Below, one piece after another: positions 37,301-46,800 of a stretch of 64,000 bases of DNA. The notes below the pieces were generated by a model. It made no database searches. It worked only from the letters and a program-made list of their open reading frames with translations, and was not told the origin of the DNA. The number at the start of each line of letters is the position of its first letter. Positions within the stretch are counted from its first letter, which is position 1. The stretch covers positions 992,001 through 1,056,000 of the forward strand of contig CP150550.1 in the NCBI GenBank assembly GCA_049487715.1, given 5' to 3'. Position numbers and translations under genes: made by a program. Source of the DNA: Pycnococcus provasolii. Lineage: Eukaryota; Chlorophyta; Pseudoscourfieldiophyceae; Pseudoscourfieldiales.

Positions 37301-38975
37301 CCGACATTCGATGATATTGTGGCGCTATGCACGATTCCGCGATCGCACTTTCCTGTGGGCGTGGTTTCGAGTGGCTAATGGATCGCTGTCGACACGGCTG
37401 CGCGACGACCATGCCGCGATGTCTGCGGAACTTACTCGAACGCAGCAGGCTTGTGAAGCTCACGTGGCGAGGGTGGAGGAGGAAACACAGCAATCGATGC
37501 ATAAGGTCAGGGAGGAGTCGGACGCAATTATACGCATTGCCGAGGGCAAGAATGATGCCGCCAATCGGCGCATCGAGGAGACTGAGGACGAGGTGCGCGC
37601 AGCTAAGGCGCGCGCCGCGGAGGCGGACGAACGCGTCGAGACCGCCGTGGCTGATGAGCGCCGCCGCTCGAGCAAGGCTGCAGCTTCCCGAGAGGCGGAG
37701 ACTGCGAAGAAGCTCGCGGAGGCTGCCGCTGGATGGAAGCGTGAGCTCGCTCACGCGCGAACGGCGGCGGAAAAGCAAGGAGCGACGCGCGAAAGCCGAT
37801 ATGCATCCGAGCTGCAGTGCATTCGAACGGAGGCTGCGTCAGAATTGCACGCACTCCAGCAGGCTCTGAATGACGAGATTATGCGCCTACGGACGGAACT
37901 TGCTGCACGCGACGCCGCGATAGAGGCGACGAGCGAGGCGAGCGAGCAGATGAAGGCTCACCACGAATCTTTCGCAACTGCGCTGCAGGGAGACATGGAA
38001 GCTTTGCGCGAAGCGAGGAGAGCGGCTGAGCGAGAGGTTGAGGCGATGAAGCAGAGGGTGGAGCAGGAACGTGCGGACGCTGCTGCTGCCGCAGAGCAGC
38101 TGCGCGCGGAGCTCACCGCAAGGCGCGAGGTGATGTATGCTGATCTCCGCAACCTTGAGGCTCGAATTCGCGAAGATGCGTCTCAGGCGAAGGCGCGTGC
38201 TCAGGAGGAGACGCAGAAGGCTGCCGAGCAGGCGCGGCAGGCTAGGGCAGAAGATCAGTCGGCGCACAGTGCGAAGATTGACCAGCTGCGCCAGGACATG
38301 CAAGCGAAGAGCGAAGATCGAGACGCGGATCTCGAGCGTGCTCGCGCGGCGCACAAGAAAGAGATGGAGGAGGCATCAGCACGTCAGCGCGAGCGTGAGC
38401 GCCAGCTGAATGCGCAGCTCGAGGAGATGCGTGAGTCTATGGAGGAACAGCGTAAGGCATTGCGTCGGGAGGCTGACGAGCAGGTATCCACCGCGATTGA
38501 AAGGCAGAAGAACGCGGAGGCTGCGGCGAGGCAGGAAATCGAGCTGATGCGTAGCAATACGAAGCAGCAAATTGAGCGCGAGTCGAAAGCAGCAGCGGAG
38601 TCGCAGGCGGCGCTGCAATCGAAGCTCGACGAACGCGCCAAAGAGCTTTCCCATGCTACCGGGAGGGCTGAGGAAGCGGAGAAGTCGATGCGTGCATTAG
38701 AGGAGACGCGCCGCGCGGAGGTTGACAAGGTGCGCAATGCCTCCGCGGTGGAGACTGAACTGCGCGGGAAGCTCAAGAATGTCACCGGGGAGCGCGATAA
38801 TTTGGTGCTTTCCGAGAAGAAACTCAGGCATGAACTGGAGATTATGACGCGAGAGCACAAGGTTTGGAGTCAGCTTCAGCACGAATTGGAGAATTTGCGT
38901 GAGCAAAATCGACAGCTCAAGGGTGGTGAAAAGGCGGGCGAGGAGGCTCTGCTGACTATGCTTCATACTGACTAG
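34320..38975 (+). CDS. Sfi1-type centrin-binding repeat and coiled-coil protein
   Basis: The first true ATG is at 34320 (1551 residues). After a Thr/His low-complexity stretch (~residues 110-135), two blocks (~160-415 and ~675-1030) carry repeats spaced ~30-35 residues with the Sfi1 pattern of an L/F core followed by a Trp-Lys/Arg (AFIAWHQRMM, CVAGWKQRV, TVRAWRRMV, SFARWLSC, AAWVAWSFF, AFQSWRNHV, VVIAWQATV, GVFIAWRRVV, VLDAWHNLV, GILACWHEHV, VLIAWRDSV, FLWAWFRVA). Between them lies a Ser/Pro linker. From ~1030 to the end is a continuous Ala/Glu/Arg coiled coil. Sfi1 repeats bind centrins as an extended helix in spindle poles and basal bodies. The long coiled-coil tail is more than yeast Sfi1 has and suggests a fibre or scaffold role. 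Confidence 0.8.
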   Translation: MGMDDMDFVRPGPGGSSAMPVAKHLNFAPQGYTTPTIRTTQTTTRHRSATSAARSAVADLRLLSFRHDMETPAPMTFLKGDLDELAQLATPAFQTQGPLARMAASTQAIKLPTTTTTTTTTMMHHQHHQHHHFLAPVTTPGRFKPERGLRRYGASSLRPSVDWLLGTHLHSAFIAWHQRMMRSLAARRARYGLARKRARRCVAGWKQRVRVAGRVRRFVDARNEYVVRETVRAWRRMVLEAVASRVMRAQEAHQRVLPLLFLRLCRANAVRARAHVQAVRACTTVIARSLLRRSFARWLSCTDSTWHRQRAVERAYEVLLRVLRRSAKAAWVAWSFFVEGEKAFRGRLVRAARIMRVTRLELAISRWSRFALRRTTAKKVIARIQLRSLMRDARAVMRVWRLTVTKIAAAREVAMAASRAASAEEAVAAVRAGVDDDVGRLCDRIATLEGELADLHGQADNLASSARAAAAGADTLASALSGESNFNESVAMAVEKACMVDAAESIGETFDDAAATPAFAPPSIGRRDTDPGTAPRGGLPTATPFTPSSSAAAASTPLPPAVFAASDVSTRALPTEALRAALVALQRAAKAADNERALVESARAAQAKAEKERHMMMKELGNTVGRAREAKGKTRAVEGDLETALAEVRRWQGVSEEKAQGVEMLVDRINGFAQLLINRTTRNSRRTAFQSWRNHVRRNAYAEKTLNMFDQFRDRRVVIAWQATVRRRRRTQRIIDAYHKLRFRGVFIAWRRVVRGEDVGQQPPRVLPSMALSVCMRRTRRRVLDAWHNLVAAEQSLRARQKGAVRRIAHFRMRGILACWHEHVERQALLWRNCFKGLQNVMERLLADVLIAWRDSVIPEPKTFDVILNQAKSRMRRRVLRVGLDGWHAYLSFVNAARNIELRSLQFHVGFNKSSILWAWHDATRAAFLATSRVIRLMRRFSERCMAHAFYQWLEFEDILGIVARRRRKLNKSEVRRVMLRWQFAVRDEIRLRSRHSMILWRYARFRDRTFLWAWFRVANGSLSTRLRDDHAAMSAELTRTQQACEAHVARVEEETQQSMHKVREESDAIIRIAEGKNDAANRRIEETEDEVRAAKARAAEADERVETAVADERRRSSKAAASREAETAKKLAEAAAGWKRELAHARTAAEKQGATRESRYASELQCIRTEAASELHALQQALNDEIMRLRTELAARDAAIEATSEASEQMKAHHESFATALQGDMEALREARRAAEREVEAMKQRVEQERADAAAAAEQLRAELTARREVMYADLRNLEARIREDASQAKARAQEETQKAAEQARQARAEDQSAHSAKIDQLRQDMQAKSEDRDADLERARAAHKKEMEEASARQRERERQLNAQLEEMRESMEEQRKALRREADEQVSTAIERQKNAEAAARQEIELMRSNTKQQIERESKAAAESQAALQSKLDERAKELSHATGRAEEAEKSMRALEETRRAEVDKVRNASAVETELRGKLKNVTGERDNLVLSEKKLRHELEIMTREHKVWSQLQHELENLREQNRQLKGGEKAGEEALLTMLHTD

Positions 38976-39059
38976 TTTTCTTTGTACGAAAAGACTTGAA
39001 ATGACCACGAGTCAATTGAGTTATGAATTGTTTTCATTCAACTACGTTACATTTGTATC

Positions 39060-41154
39060 TTAGCTGGCGGTCGACGTTGTTGTTGTCGCAGCAGACGTAT
39101 CCTCATCCTTATCCTCTTCAGCAGTTGGCGCAGCCTCCTCCTTATTCTTACCTCGCGAAAAACGAGAGAAAAATCGACCCTTTCCCTTCTCCTTCTCTTG
39201 GGTTTGTTTCTTCGCCTTCGGCTTTCCGCCATCCTCCGCCTTCGTCTCGAACAAAGCCGCGATGGCACCACGAGCTGCACCGTCGTCTTGGGCAATTTGA
39301 TTGTCGTATGTCACCGAGTCCCTCGGAGGGCCGTGCACATCAGCAAGAGAAACGAATGGCACGCTCGGCGCAGGCGGAGGAGGTTGATTTCCCTGCTCCT
39401 GGGACGATGGATCTTCAGACTTCGTTCCGAACAGATTCCAGAGCTTCGTTCGAGCTGGTGCTTGAGCAGCTGAGGCAGTTGGGGCTGGTGCCGTGCTTGG
39501 GCCGTCAAGAGCTGCCAAGAGAGCGGTGGCACGCGGGTCCTTAAGCGAGTAAGGGTTGAGGTTGAGCAAGCTGTCCCGTGCACGCGCCTGAGGGTCAATG
39601 GGCGGGGTATCAATATCCCTGTCGTCGTCTTCAGCCAGATTTTCCTCGTCGCCATCCTCTTCCTTCTTGAATGCCAGCGGCAAGGGATCTTCGATCGCGG
39701 GCGGCGGCGCGGCAACTATCGCACCATCTTCCGTCGTTGGTTCATCACGATGGGCCTTTGCTTTCAGCTGTAAGCGCTTCGAAACTCCTGCTAGCTTTTT
39801 CTGCATGTCCACGCTTATCATCGCCTTGTCAGTCGTCCCGCCAACCATTGCACGAGCACGCTCGTCAACGGAAATCACTCGAGAACGACGAGCGCGCTGG
39901 TTGTACAAGTAAAGCACAAGACAAAGGACGAAGAATCCGATGAGAATAGAGACGCCGACGGTATAAAGCTCATTCCTCGACTTGAACCCCACCTGCTTCC
40001 ACCACGTGGTGTCGCGAGGTGGCGGCGGTGGCGGAGACGGCGGTGGCGGCAGAGACGGCGGAGGACTTGCCACGGGCGCAGCTTCTAGCTTCGGCATAGA
40101 AACGTAGGTGACGACTACGCTCGGCATTCCTTTCTCGCGCAGGATCACCTGCATGGTTCCATCCTCGATCGATCGCACTAGCTTATTGTCGACCAAAGCT
40201 GCCACCTGCTCCAGCCATCCTAGCCCAGTGTCAACGCCAACGTTGATCATGAATGTCACCGCCGCCGCGGCGATCTGCACCACATCCAATGCACGGCGCT
40301 CGGGCTCGTCAAGCAGCGTTCTCCGGTGCTTGCCTAGGAACACGCGCGCCGGCGCGATACGCAGGATGTGCACATCCGTGATTTTCGTGCCAGTCACATT
40401 TGCCACCGCAGATCGGAAGACGACCGAGAAGCCGAGGCTTCCGACGGAGCGCACGCCGCTCACGGCTACCGTTGCCACCAGTGCATTTTCGAGCGGCGCG
40501 AGGCCGGGAAGTGGCGGCAGGGGCGGATGAGAGGGTGGCGCATCTGGCGGAGGTGAGGGGGGCAGAGGTGGCGGCGGCGGCGACGGCGGCGGCGGCGGCG
40601 ATGGCGGTGGTGGGCTTTGGGGTGGCGAGGGTACGGGCGGCGGAGGCGGCGAGGGTGGCGGCGGCATCGGCGGCGGTGGGCTGGGAGGTGGGGGCATCGG
40701 CGGCGGGCTTGGGGGTGGGCCTGGCGGCGTTGGCGGCGGCGGCGTTGGCGGCGGTGGAGGAGGCGGCGGCGGACTTGGTGGAGGACTTGGAGGCGGCGGA
40801 GGTGAAGGCGGAGGCCTGGGCGGATTTGGTGGATTTGGTGGTGGAGACGGCGGCGGTGGCGGGGAGGGTGGAGGCGATGGCGGCGGCGGCGGCGGAGGTG
40901 GAGGAGGTTGGCACGGCCGTTCCTGCTCTTTTGCGAACACGCAAACGGGAACGGGTGGTGGTGGCGGACTCGGCGGCGGCGGCGGACTCGGCGGCGGCGG
41001 TGGATTCGGCGGATTCGGCGGCGGACTTGGCGGAGGTGGGCAAGGCACCTCGATTTCGAGCGAGCTATCGTTCGCCCTCGGAAGGAGGTGTGGCGGTACC
41101 CACTGCTCAGGCCTTTCCCAGTCTGTGTGTATGCAAATCGGTGGCGGTGGCGAC

Positions 41155-41186
<32 letters not shown>

Positions 41187-41708
41187 TGGCGGTGGCGACG
41201 GCGGCGGCGGCGGAGGTGGAGGCGGGGGAGGGTTAGGAGGAGGAGGTGGCGGCGATATCGGCGGAGGAGGTGGTGGAGGATTGGGCGGCGGTGGCGGTGG
41301 CAAAGGAGGAGGGGAAGGTGGTGGTGGAGACGGCGGGTTCGGCGGTGGCGGTGGCGAGCACCGCACCTCCAGTTCCTCGATTTTGTATCCGCACGGCGGG
41401 TACGGCGGCGGCGGGCTCGGCGGTGGAGGCGGAGGTGGCGAGCACCTCTCAACCTCCTGCCGATCGACGCAGAGCGGAGCGACTGGCGGCGGCGGCCTTA
41501 GGGGTGGAGGCGGCAGGGGTGGTGGCGGCGGTGGCGGGCTGCAGTCTGCGTTTTCACTGAACTTGCAGAAGGTTGCCGAAGGCTGCTGTGCTCTGGTTAG
41601 GGTCGTCGTCATGAGCACCGACATGGTGACGACGGCGGCGATGACGACGAGGAAGTCGCCCCCTGCGAGCAGGCGCCGACTTCTTCTTCTCCCGGATAGA
41701 TACGCCAT
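39060..41708 (-). CDS. Polyproline-rich (HRGP/pherophorin-like) type I membrane protein
   Basis: The start is the ATG at 41708 (882 residues); the frame upstream lacks ATG. A signal peptide is clear (residues ~12-40, LLAGGDFLVVIAAVVTMSVL). Residues ~42-400 are SPPPP/NPPPP tracts interrupted by five short Cys-bounded peptides (CKFSENADC, CVDRQEVERC, CGYKIEELEVRC, a longer CIHTDWERPEQ unit, CVFAKEQERPC). A ~170-residue folded domain follows (ALVATVAVSGVRSVGSLGFSVVF, then AAAVTFMINVGVDTGLG), similar in style to SEA-like or adhesion domains. A second short Pro tract and a TM helix (YTVGVSILIGFFVLCLVLYLY) come next, then a ~225-residue charged cytoplasmic tail. SPPPP tracts are O-glycosylated Hyp substrates in green algae, so this is a wall-to-membrane linker by inference. 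It is convergent with the Sfi1 gene (84 bp). Confidence 0.78.
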
Positions 41709-42721
41709 CACGGTTGTTTTTATGGTTTCTGTGGGTCTCTCTCTGTCTCTTTCGTCTAGGTTTGGCTTCCAAGGCTTGGCGTTGACGTTGACTCCACTCC
41801 ACTCGATATGGTGAAGCGAGAGACCCACGCGTTTTCTTGAGACAGTAGTACTAGTACTAGTGTGTTGCGGTGAGGCGAACACACGATACGATACGATACG
41901 ATACGGCTGTAGGTAACTAACTTAACTTAACGACTTCTGTTAACGACTTAAGGTAAGCTTAAGCCGCAGAGACGACGACAGACTGACAGAGACGGACGCG
42001 TACTGCACTGTATTCCCTCGCTCACTCACGCTCACTGTACGGTATGGAGCAAAAGAGGAGGAGACCACTTCACAGTAGACTATCGTACAGTAGTACTACA
42101 CACGTCCGTTGTGGGACCCACCCGGTGTACGCACGGGCGCACTAAACCTCGTGAACTGGTCTTTTGCACGGCCTTGTACACCCTTCTGGCCTTCTTTCTG
42201 TCTTGCAAGTTGCCCGTTCTTCTGTCCGTCTGTTCCGTGCGGCCGCGGTGATGCGTGATCAAGGCCACCAGTGAACCTGACACCAGAGTCGAGAATATGT
42301 AGTTCTAAGGTTAAGGCAAGGTGGTCTGGTCTGGCCTCTTATTGGTCTGGGCATCTGGTCTGGCAGGTCTGGCAGGTCTGGCAGGGACCACCACATACTG
42401 TACATAGTAAAGTTTACCACGAGTATAAATACAGTACGACCACGAGCACGACCACGACCACGACCACGAGCACGCTGAACGGTAAGTTACAAGGGTTAAT
42501 AAGGGTACGACGCCTGCCCTACGAGTAATAAAACCCCATCAGTCAGGAGGGCAGGAGGGGATACCGGTTCGAAGAGGAATCCAACAGGGGGATCCATCCG
42601 AGGTCTCTCAAACTCTCCTTGTGCTCCGTGTGGCTCAGCTCCGAGCAGCTCCAAGGCCCTCCAGTGGGGGGTGGATAAGCCTCTCGAGAGGTTCCCCCCA
42701 CCGCCCTCCCTCGCCATCGCC
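41709..42721. other. Divergent intergenic region rich in microsatellites
   Basis: No gene is supported. It contains a GATAC pentamer array at ~41884-41904, a GGTCTGGCA array at ~42352-42385, and a CGACCA/CGAGCA array at ~42436-42475. Several AGTACTAGTACTAG and CTGTACGGTA-type TAC-rich motifs also occur. It separates the polyproline protein gene from the spliced organellar gene. Confidence 0.45.
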
Positions 42722-42916
42722 ATGCCGTCGCTCGCCGCCGCCCGTCTTTGTCGTCTTGCTCCCAGGGCTGCCCCTCGCTCTCCCCTCTTGGCGCCATCCT
42801 CGGGGCGATTCCTTGTGGTAAGTTCGCTTGGTCTTTGTGGTGGTTTTGGGTTTGGTCTTTGGTCTTTGGGTGTGATTTCAGGGGGTGTCTTTGCGGTGCG
42901 GTGTTTTGCCTGTATC

Positions 42917-42957
<41 letters not shown>

Positions 42958-43498
42958 GTGTGTGTGTAGGGATTCAGGGAGGGAGGGATTCTTTGGCAGA
43001 TTCTTTGCGGTGTGTAAGCTGGAGAGAGAGAGTGTGTGTTGTGTTTCTTGCTTCTTCATCTTGTCTTGTCTTGTCTTGGAGAGAGAAAATAATCTGGTCT
43101 GGTGTGTCCACATCAGAGCACTTCCAACCAACAAGCTAAGCTCTAACGATACCACCTTCTCTCCCCCAAAACCTTCCCTTAAATAAAAACACACACAGAA
43201 TGTCGAGAACATGGCGTGCAAGCGCAACCTGAAGAAGGAAAAGCGCACGCGCAACCGCATCAACTCCATGAAGTACAAAAAGAAGCCGCCGCCGCGATTC
43301 GCACGCCGGAATAACGACGTAACCGAGGCGAAGAACGACGACTGGGAAAGCCCGTTCCTCACCGACGAGAACGGAAACTTTCTCCCCGTGAAGGAGCAGA
43401 GGAAGTGGACACTCGACCCGTCGACGAACACTTGGACCATCGCCGCCACCGGATCGGAAGAGACGGAAGGCATCGAGGTGGTCATGAAAGACGACTAA
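42722..43498 (+). CDS. Small basic organelle-targeted protein, two exons (42722-42817, 43199-43498)
   Basis: Exon 1 encodes an Ala/Arg/Ser/Pro transit-like peptide (MPSLAAARLCRLAPRAAPRS, 32 residues in all) and ends exactly at a GTAAGT donor (42818). Exon 2 begins after a CACACACAG acceptor and continues in the same phase (0) into NVENMACKRNLKKEKRTRNR, giving 131 residues. The mature part starts with a very basic ~35-residue helix and ends acidic (EETEGIEVVMKDD). Using only the ATG in exon 2 (43211) would give an untargeted 95-residue protein, so the spliced form is preferred. The basic helix recalls small organellar ribosome-associated proteins, but I do not recognise the family. Confidence 0.65.
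42818..43198 (+). other. Spliceosomal intron, 381 nt, with a long GT dinucleotide run
   Basis: Canonical GTAAGT donor at 42818-42823 and a pyrimidine/CA-rich stretch ending in CAG at 43198. The intron contains (GT)n at ~42918-42966 and is T/G-rich, unlike the flanking exons. The phase-0 join of a transit peptide to the mature domain is the supporting evidence. Confidence 0.65.
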
Positions 43499-43824
43499 AC
43501 ACACAAAGCTGAGATGCCTCATTCAGTAATGAATTTGCACATTAGCTTGTCCAACGGTCGTCCATTCACATCATTCACTTTCACCATTCAGCCCATTCAC
43601 AGGTGCCAATCACTGCGCGTTTTTGTTCATGGCGCAGGTGATTTCGAAGGTTGTATCACTCTATCAGGGCGCTCTCGTAAGCGTAGTGAGGGCTCCGGTT
43701 GCGACTTGTTTTCGTTGATGTCGTCGCCAGCGCCACCAACCATGCAAACCCCTATCACCAACGTGAGACTGAATAAAAAAAGCAAATAAATTTCAAGAGT
43801 ACAATACAAGGTTTGTTTTGGCTT
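43499..43824. other. Convergent 3' spacer
   Basis: The spacer lies between convergent genes and contains no supportable gene. AATAAA-like motifs on the plus strand near 43770-43792 (GAATAAAAAAAGCAAATAAAT) may end transcripts. Confidence 0.45.
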
Positions 43825-46800
43825 CTACAGTTGCTCCTCCTCCGTGGCAGCTGCGAATTCGGCAACAGCTGCAGCTACATCGACACCTCCAGCAGCCTCG
43901 TCAGCCTCCTCTTCCGCCTTTTGCTCCTGCTCCTTCTCATCAGCAGCCGCCGCCACCACCGGCTCCTGCTCCTGCTCCTCGGGAACTGCGGCGGGAGCAG
44001 CAGCTGCCGCCGCCACCACCGGCTCCGGCTCCTTCGCCTCCTCCACCTTTGGCGGCTCCGCCAAATTCTCCATCGCCTTCTCAATCTCCTCCAACGAAGC
44101 ATCCACCGCAGCCTTGCCACCCTTGCGCTGCAGCCTTTCCTTCGCCTTGAGCGAACGCTTCTCAAAGGCTTTCGTCTCCTCTTCCTTCGCCGCAGCCTCA
44201 GCAGCCTTCGCCACCTTGTCTTTCTCGGCCTTCTCCTTCTCACGCTCCGCTCGCCATGCACTCAGCTTAGCCTTGTCACGCTTGCGACGTGCTGCATCAG
44301 CCTGTCGTTTCTCCGCCTCCACCTTCTTCTCTGCCGCCTTCTCCGCCTCCGCCTTCTCCGCCACCTCCTTGGCTTTCGCCTCGCGCTTCGCGCGTGCCTC
44401 TCTTGCACGAAGTGCATGGCGCGACGGAGATGCCTCAGCAGCAATGCCTCCAATAGCCGCTGCCTTCGCACCTGGTTTTTTCGCAGCAAGCCCCTTCGAA
44501 GCCTCGAGCGCATCGGCAAGTATCGCGGCGCCAATTTGCGAGACGAACGGAGGAGGTTTCTTACCTCCACCCAGCTTCGCACGTTTCGGCAGAGCAGGAG
44601 GTGGTGGCGATCTGCGTGCAACAGCGGCTGGTCTCCTTCGACCGGCCGCACGCCGCCCTGGCCCAAGCTCTTCGTTCGCGAGCTGCGCGACGAGCTCGTC
44701 CAAAATGCCGTCGACCACCTTGCCATCTTCCCGATTTTTCTGATTGGCGGGCTTCGGCTGCGGCGCTCGCTTGCGTGCCTCCTGCCGATCCTCCGCGTCC
44801 GCAGCTAACACGGCATCCACAACACGCTTTCTTCTCATTGCTGCAGCCTCCGCAGCCACCTCACGCTTTCGCCTTAGCTTCTCCTTCAGACGTCGCTCGC
44901 GATCAGCATCTTGCAGCTTCTCTTGCTGAACCGCCGCGACGCGCGACGCGCGACGCTCCGCAATTGCCGCAATTTCGTCGCGACGCCGCGCGAGGCTGGT
45001 CGCGTACCCTGGCGCGTGCTCGCGCTGCTGCTGATGATTTTGAGCTCGCCTCTGCACGGGCGTCACCTTCTTTTCGTCGAGCGCAGGCAAGAAGTCGTGC
45101 TCCAGCATGATCGTCTGATTCGAGCTCGTGGCACTCGGTGCAGGCTCGCGCTTCGGCGGAGGACCGCGACGCATTGCGCGTACATCCGCATCGCGGGCAG
45201 AAAAGTCCCCGGCAACGTTCTCAAAAAGTGGCGGCGGTGGCGAACTCGCCGGCTCGTCCTCTCCCGAGTCGAAGCGACGTAGCGCGACGCGTAGCACGCG
45301 CTCCGCCGCACCTCCTCCGCCACGCTGTTTCTCCTCCAGTGCCGCGACGACGTGCGCGCGTAGCTCGGCGGCATGCGGCTTCGCGCTTGGCCGGCACACG
45401 GAAGCTAGTACGCGCGCCGCAGCAAGAGAGATGCCGCCGCCGCCGCCACTCCTTGCAGAAGCCGCAAGCGAATGGCAAGTGCTCGAAACGCCGTCGTCCG
45501 TACCGTGGCGGTCTACAAGCACCGCGAGACGGTCGCAGGCTGCGGCTGTAACGACATCCTCTGGTGCGAGAAGGGCGTAGTACGCGAGCACACGTGCGAC
45601 CGCCGCGGCACCCTCGGCGTCGAGGTACTTGTGCGACGCAAGCTCCGCCAGAAGTATGTACTCGCCACGAGCGAGTGGGTCGCTGTCACCCGTCGATGCC
45701 TCGACGCGAGGAATCAAGAGGCGCGCAAAGGCAACAGCCAACTCGTTCACACATCGCGCAATCGCGCGAGCTCGCTCGCCAAGTGCTGTCGCAGATCCCG
45801 CGGACCCTGCACCCTGGACGACGAGGTTGCGCCAGTGCGCGAGAGCGACGTCGCGAACCTCGGCATCCACGTCTCGCGGCGCATCCTCGTCGTAGCTCGC
45901 TGTGGCGAAGCGGTACAGCACAGCACGGAACACGAGCGTGGCAAATCGTCCACCCTTCTGCCACTGCGCGCGGAGCAATGCAAAGAGCGGATCGTAAACA
46001 CCGTGCGCGCCGAGCGAGTCGACTGGCAGGCTTCGAAGAAGGGAAAGGCTTTCGTGCAGAATCGCCGCCGCGGACGCCTCGCCCTCTGGAATCAGCGCGA
46101 TCCAGACGTCAACGAAAGTCGCGATGGCATTTCTTGCGGACTCCTGGTCGCGTTCTGCGTTGCCCATCGCCGAGCTTACGTGGCCATGCGCGGCAGTCAG
46201 GATTGTCACAGCCTCGCCCGCCAGACGTCTCGCCGGCACTCGCGGATCCACGGATGAACGAGTCATCGCCGCATGCATGGCACGAAAGTAGCGCGCATAC
46301 GCATCAAAGTCGGCGCACTCTGCGAGCGCACGTCGCCCGACGAGAGCTGCAGATCCACCACCACCTCCCGCCGCCTCGAGCGCCTCGAGAGCGGCGCCTG
46401 CGAGCGCCATGGCATCTCGATCACCGTCGCTTTCCTCGACTTCGCTAAACAGCGAGACGACGACGGAGTAGGGCGAACGCGCACCCTCTGCGACGCTCGT
46501 GGCGTCGAACCATCTTCTGAAGGCGGTGTGAGCGCCTCCGTTCAGCTTCGCGAGTGCGCCGCCGAGCGATGCAAGAAGGTGAAGCGTGTCTGCGTTCACC
46601 TTGCGATCGTCCGCCGCAAGTCCGGTTGCGAGCAGGGACAGAAGCACGGGTGCTCCACTTGCGCCGCCGACGCACAGGCCGTCAAATAATGCGGCGACCG
46701 TCATCACGTCGTCCGTCAGCTGGCCTAGCCACGCCCGTATGGATCGGAATTGTCCAGGCGGTGTGCCGCAGCTGAGCCAGTCTGCAAGCAGCTCGACGTC

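Noticed and set aside
40466-41452. Long plus- and minus-frame ORFs (Gly-rich or Arg/His-rich) across the polyproline gene
   Set aside because: They are shadows of the repetitive CCX-rich coding strand.
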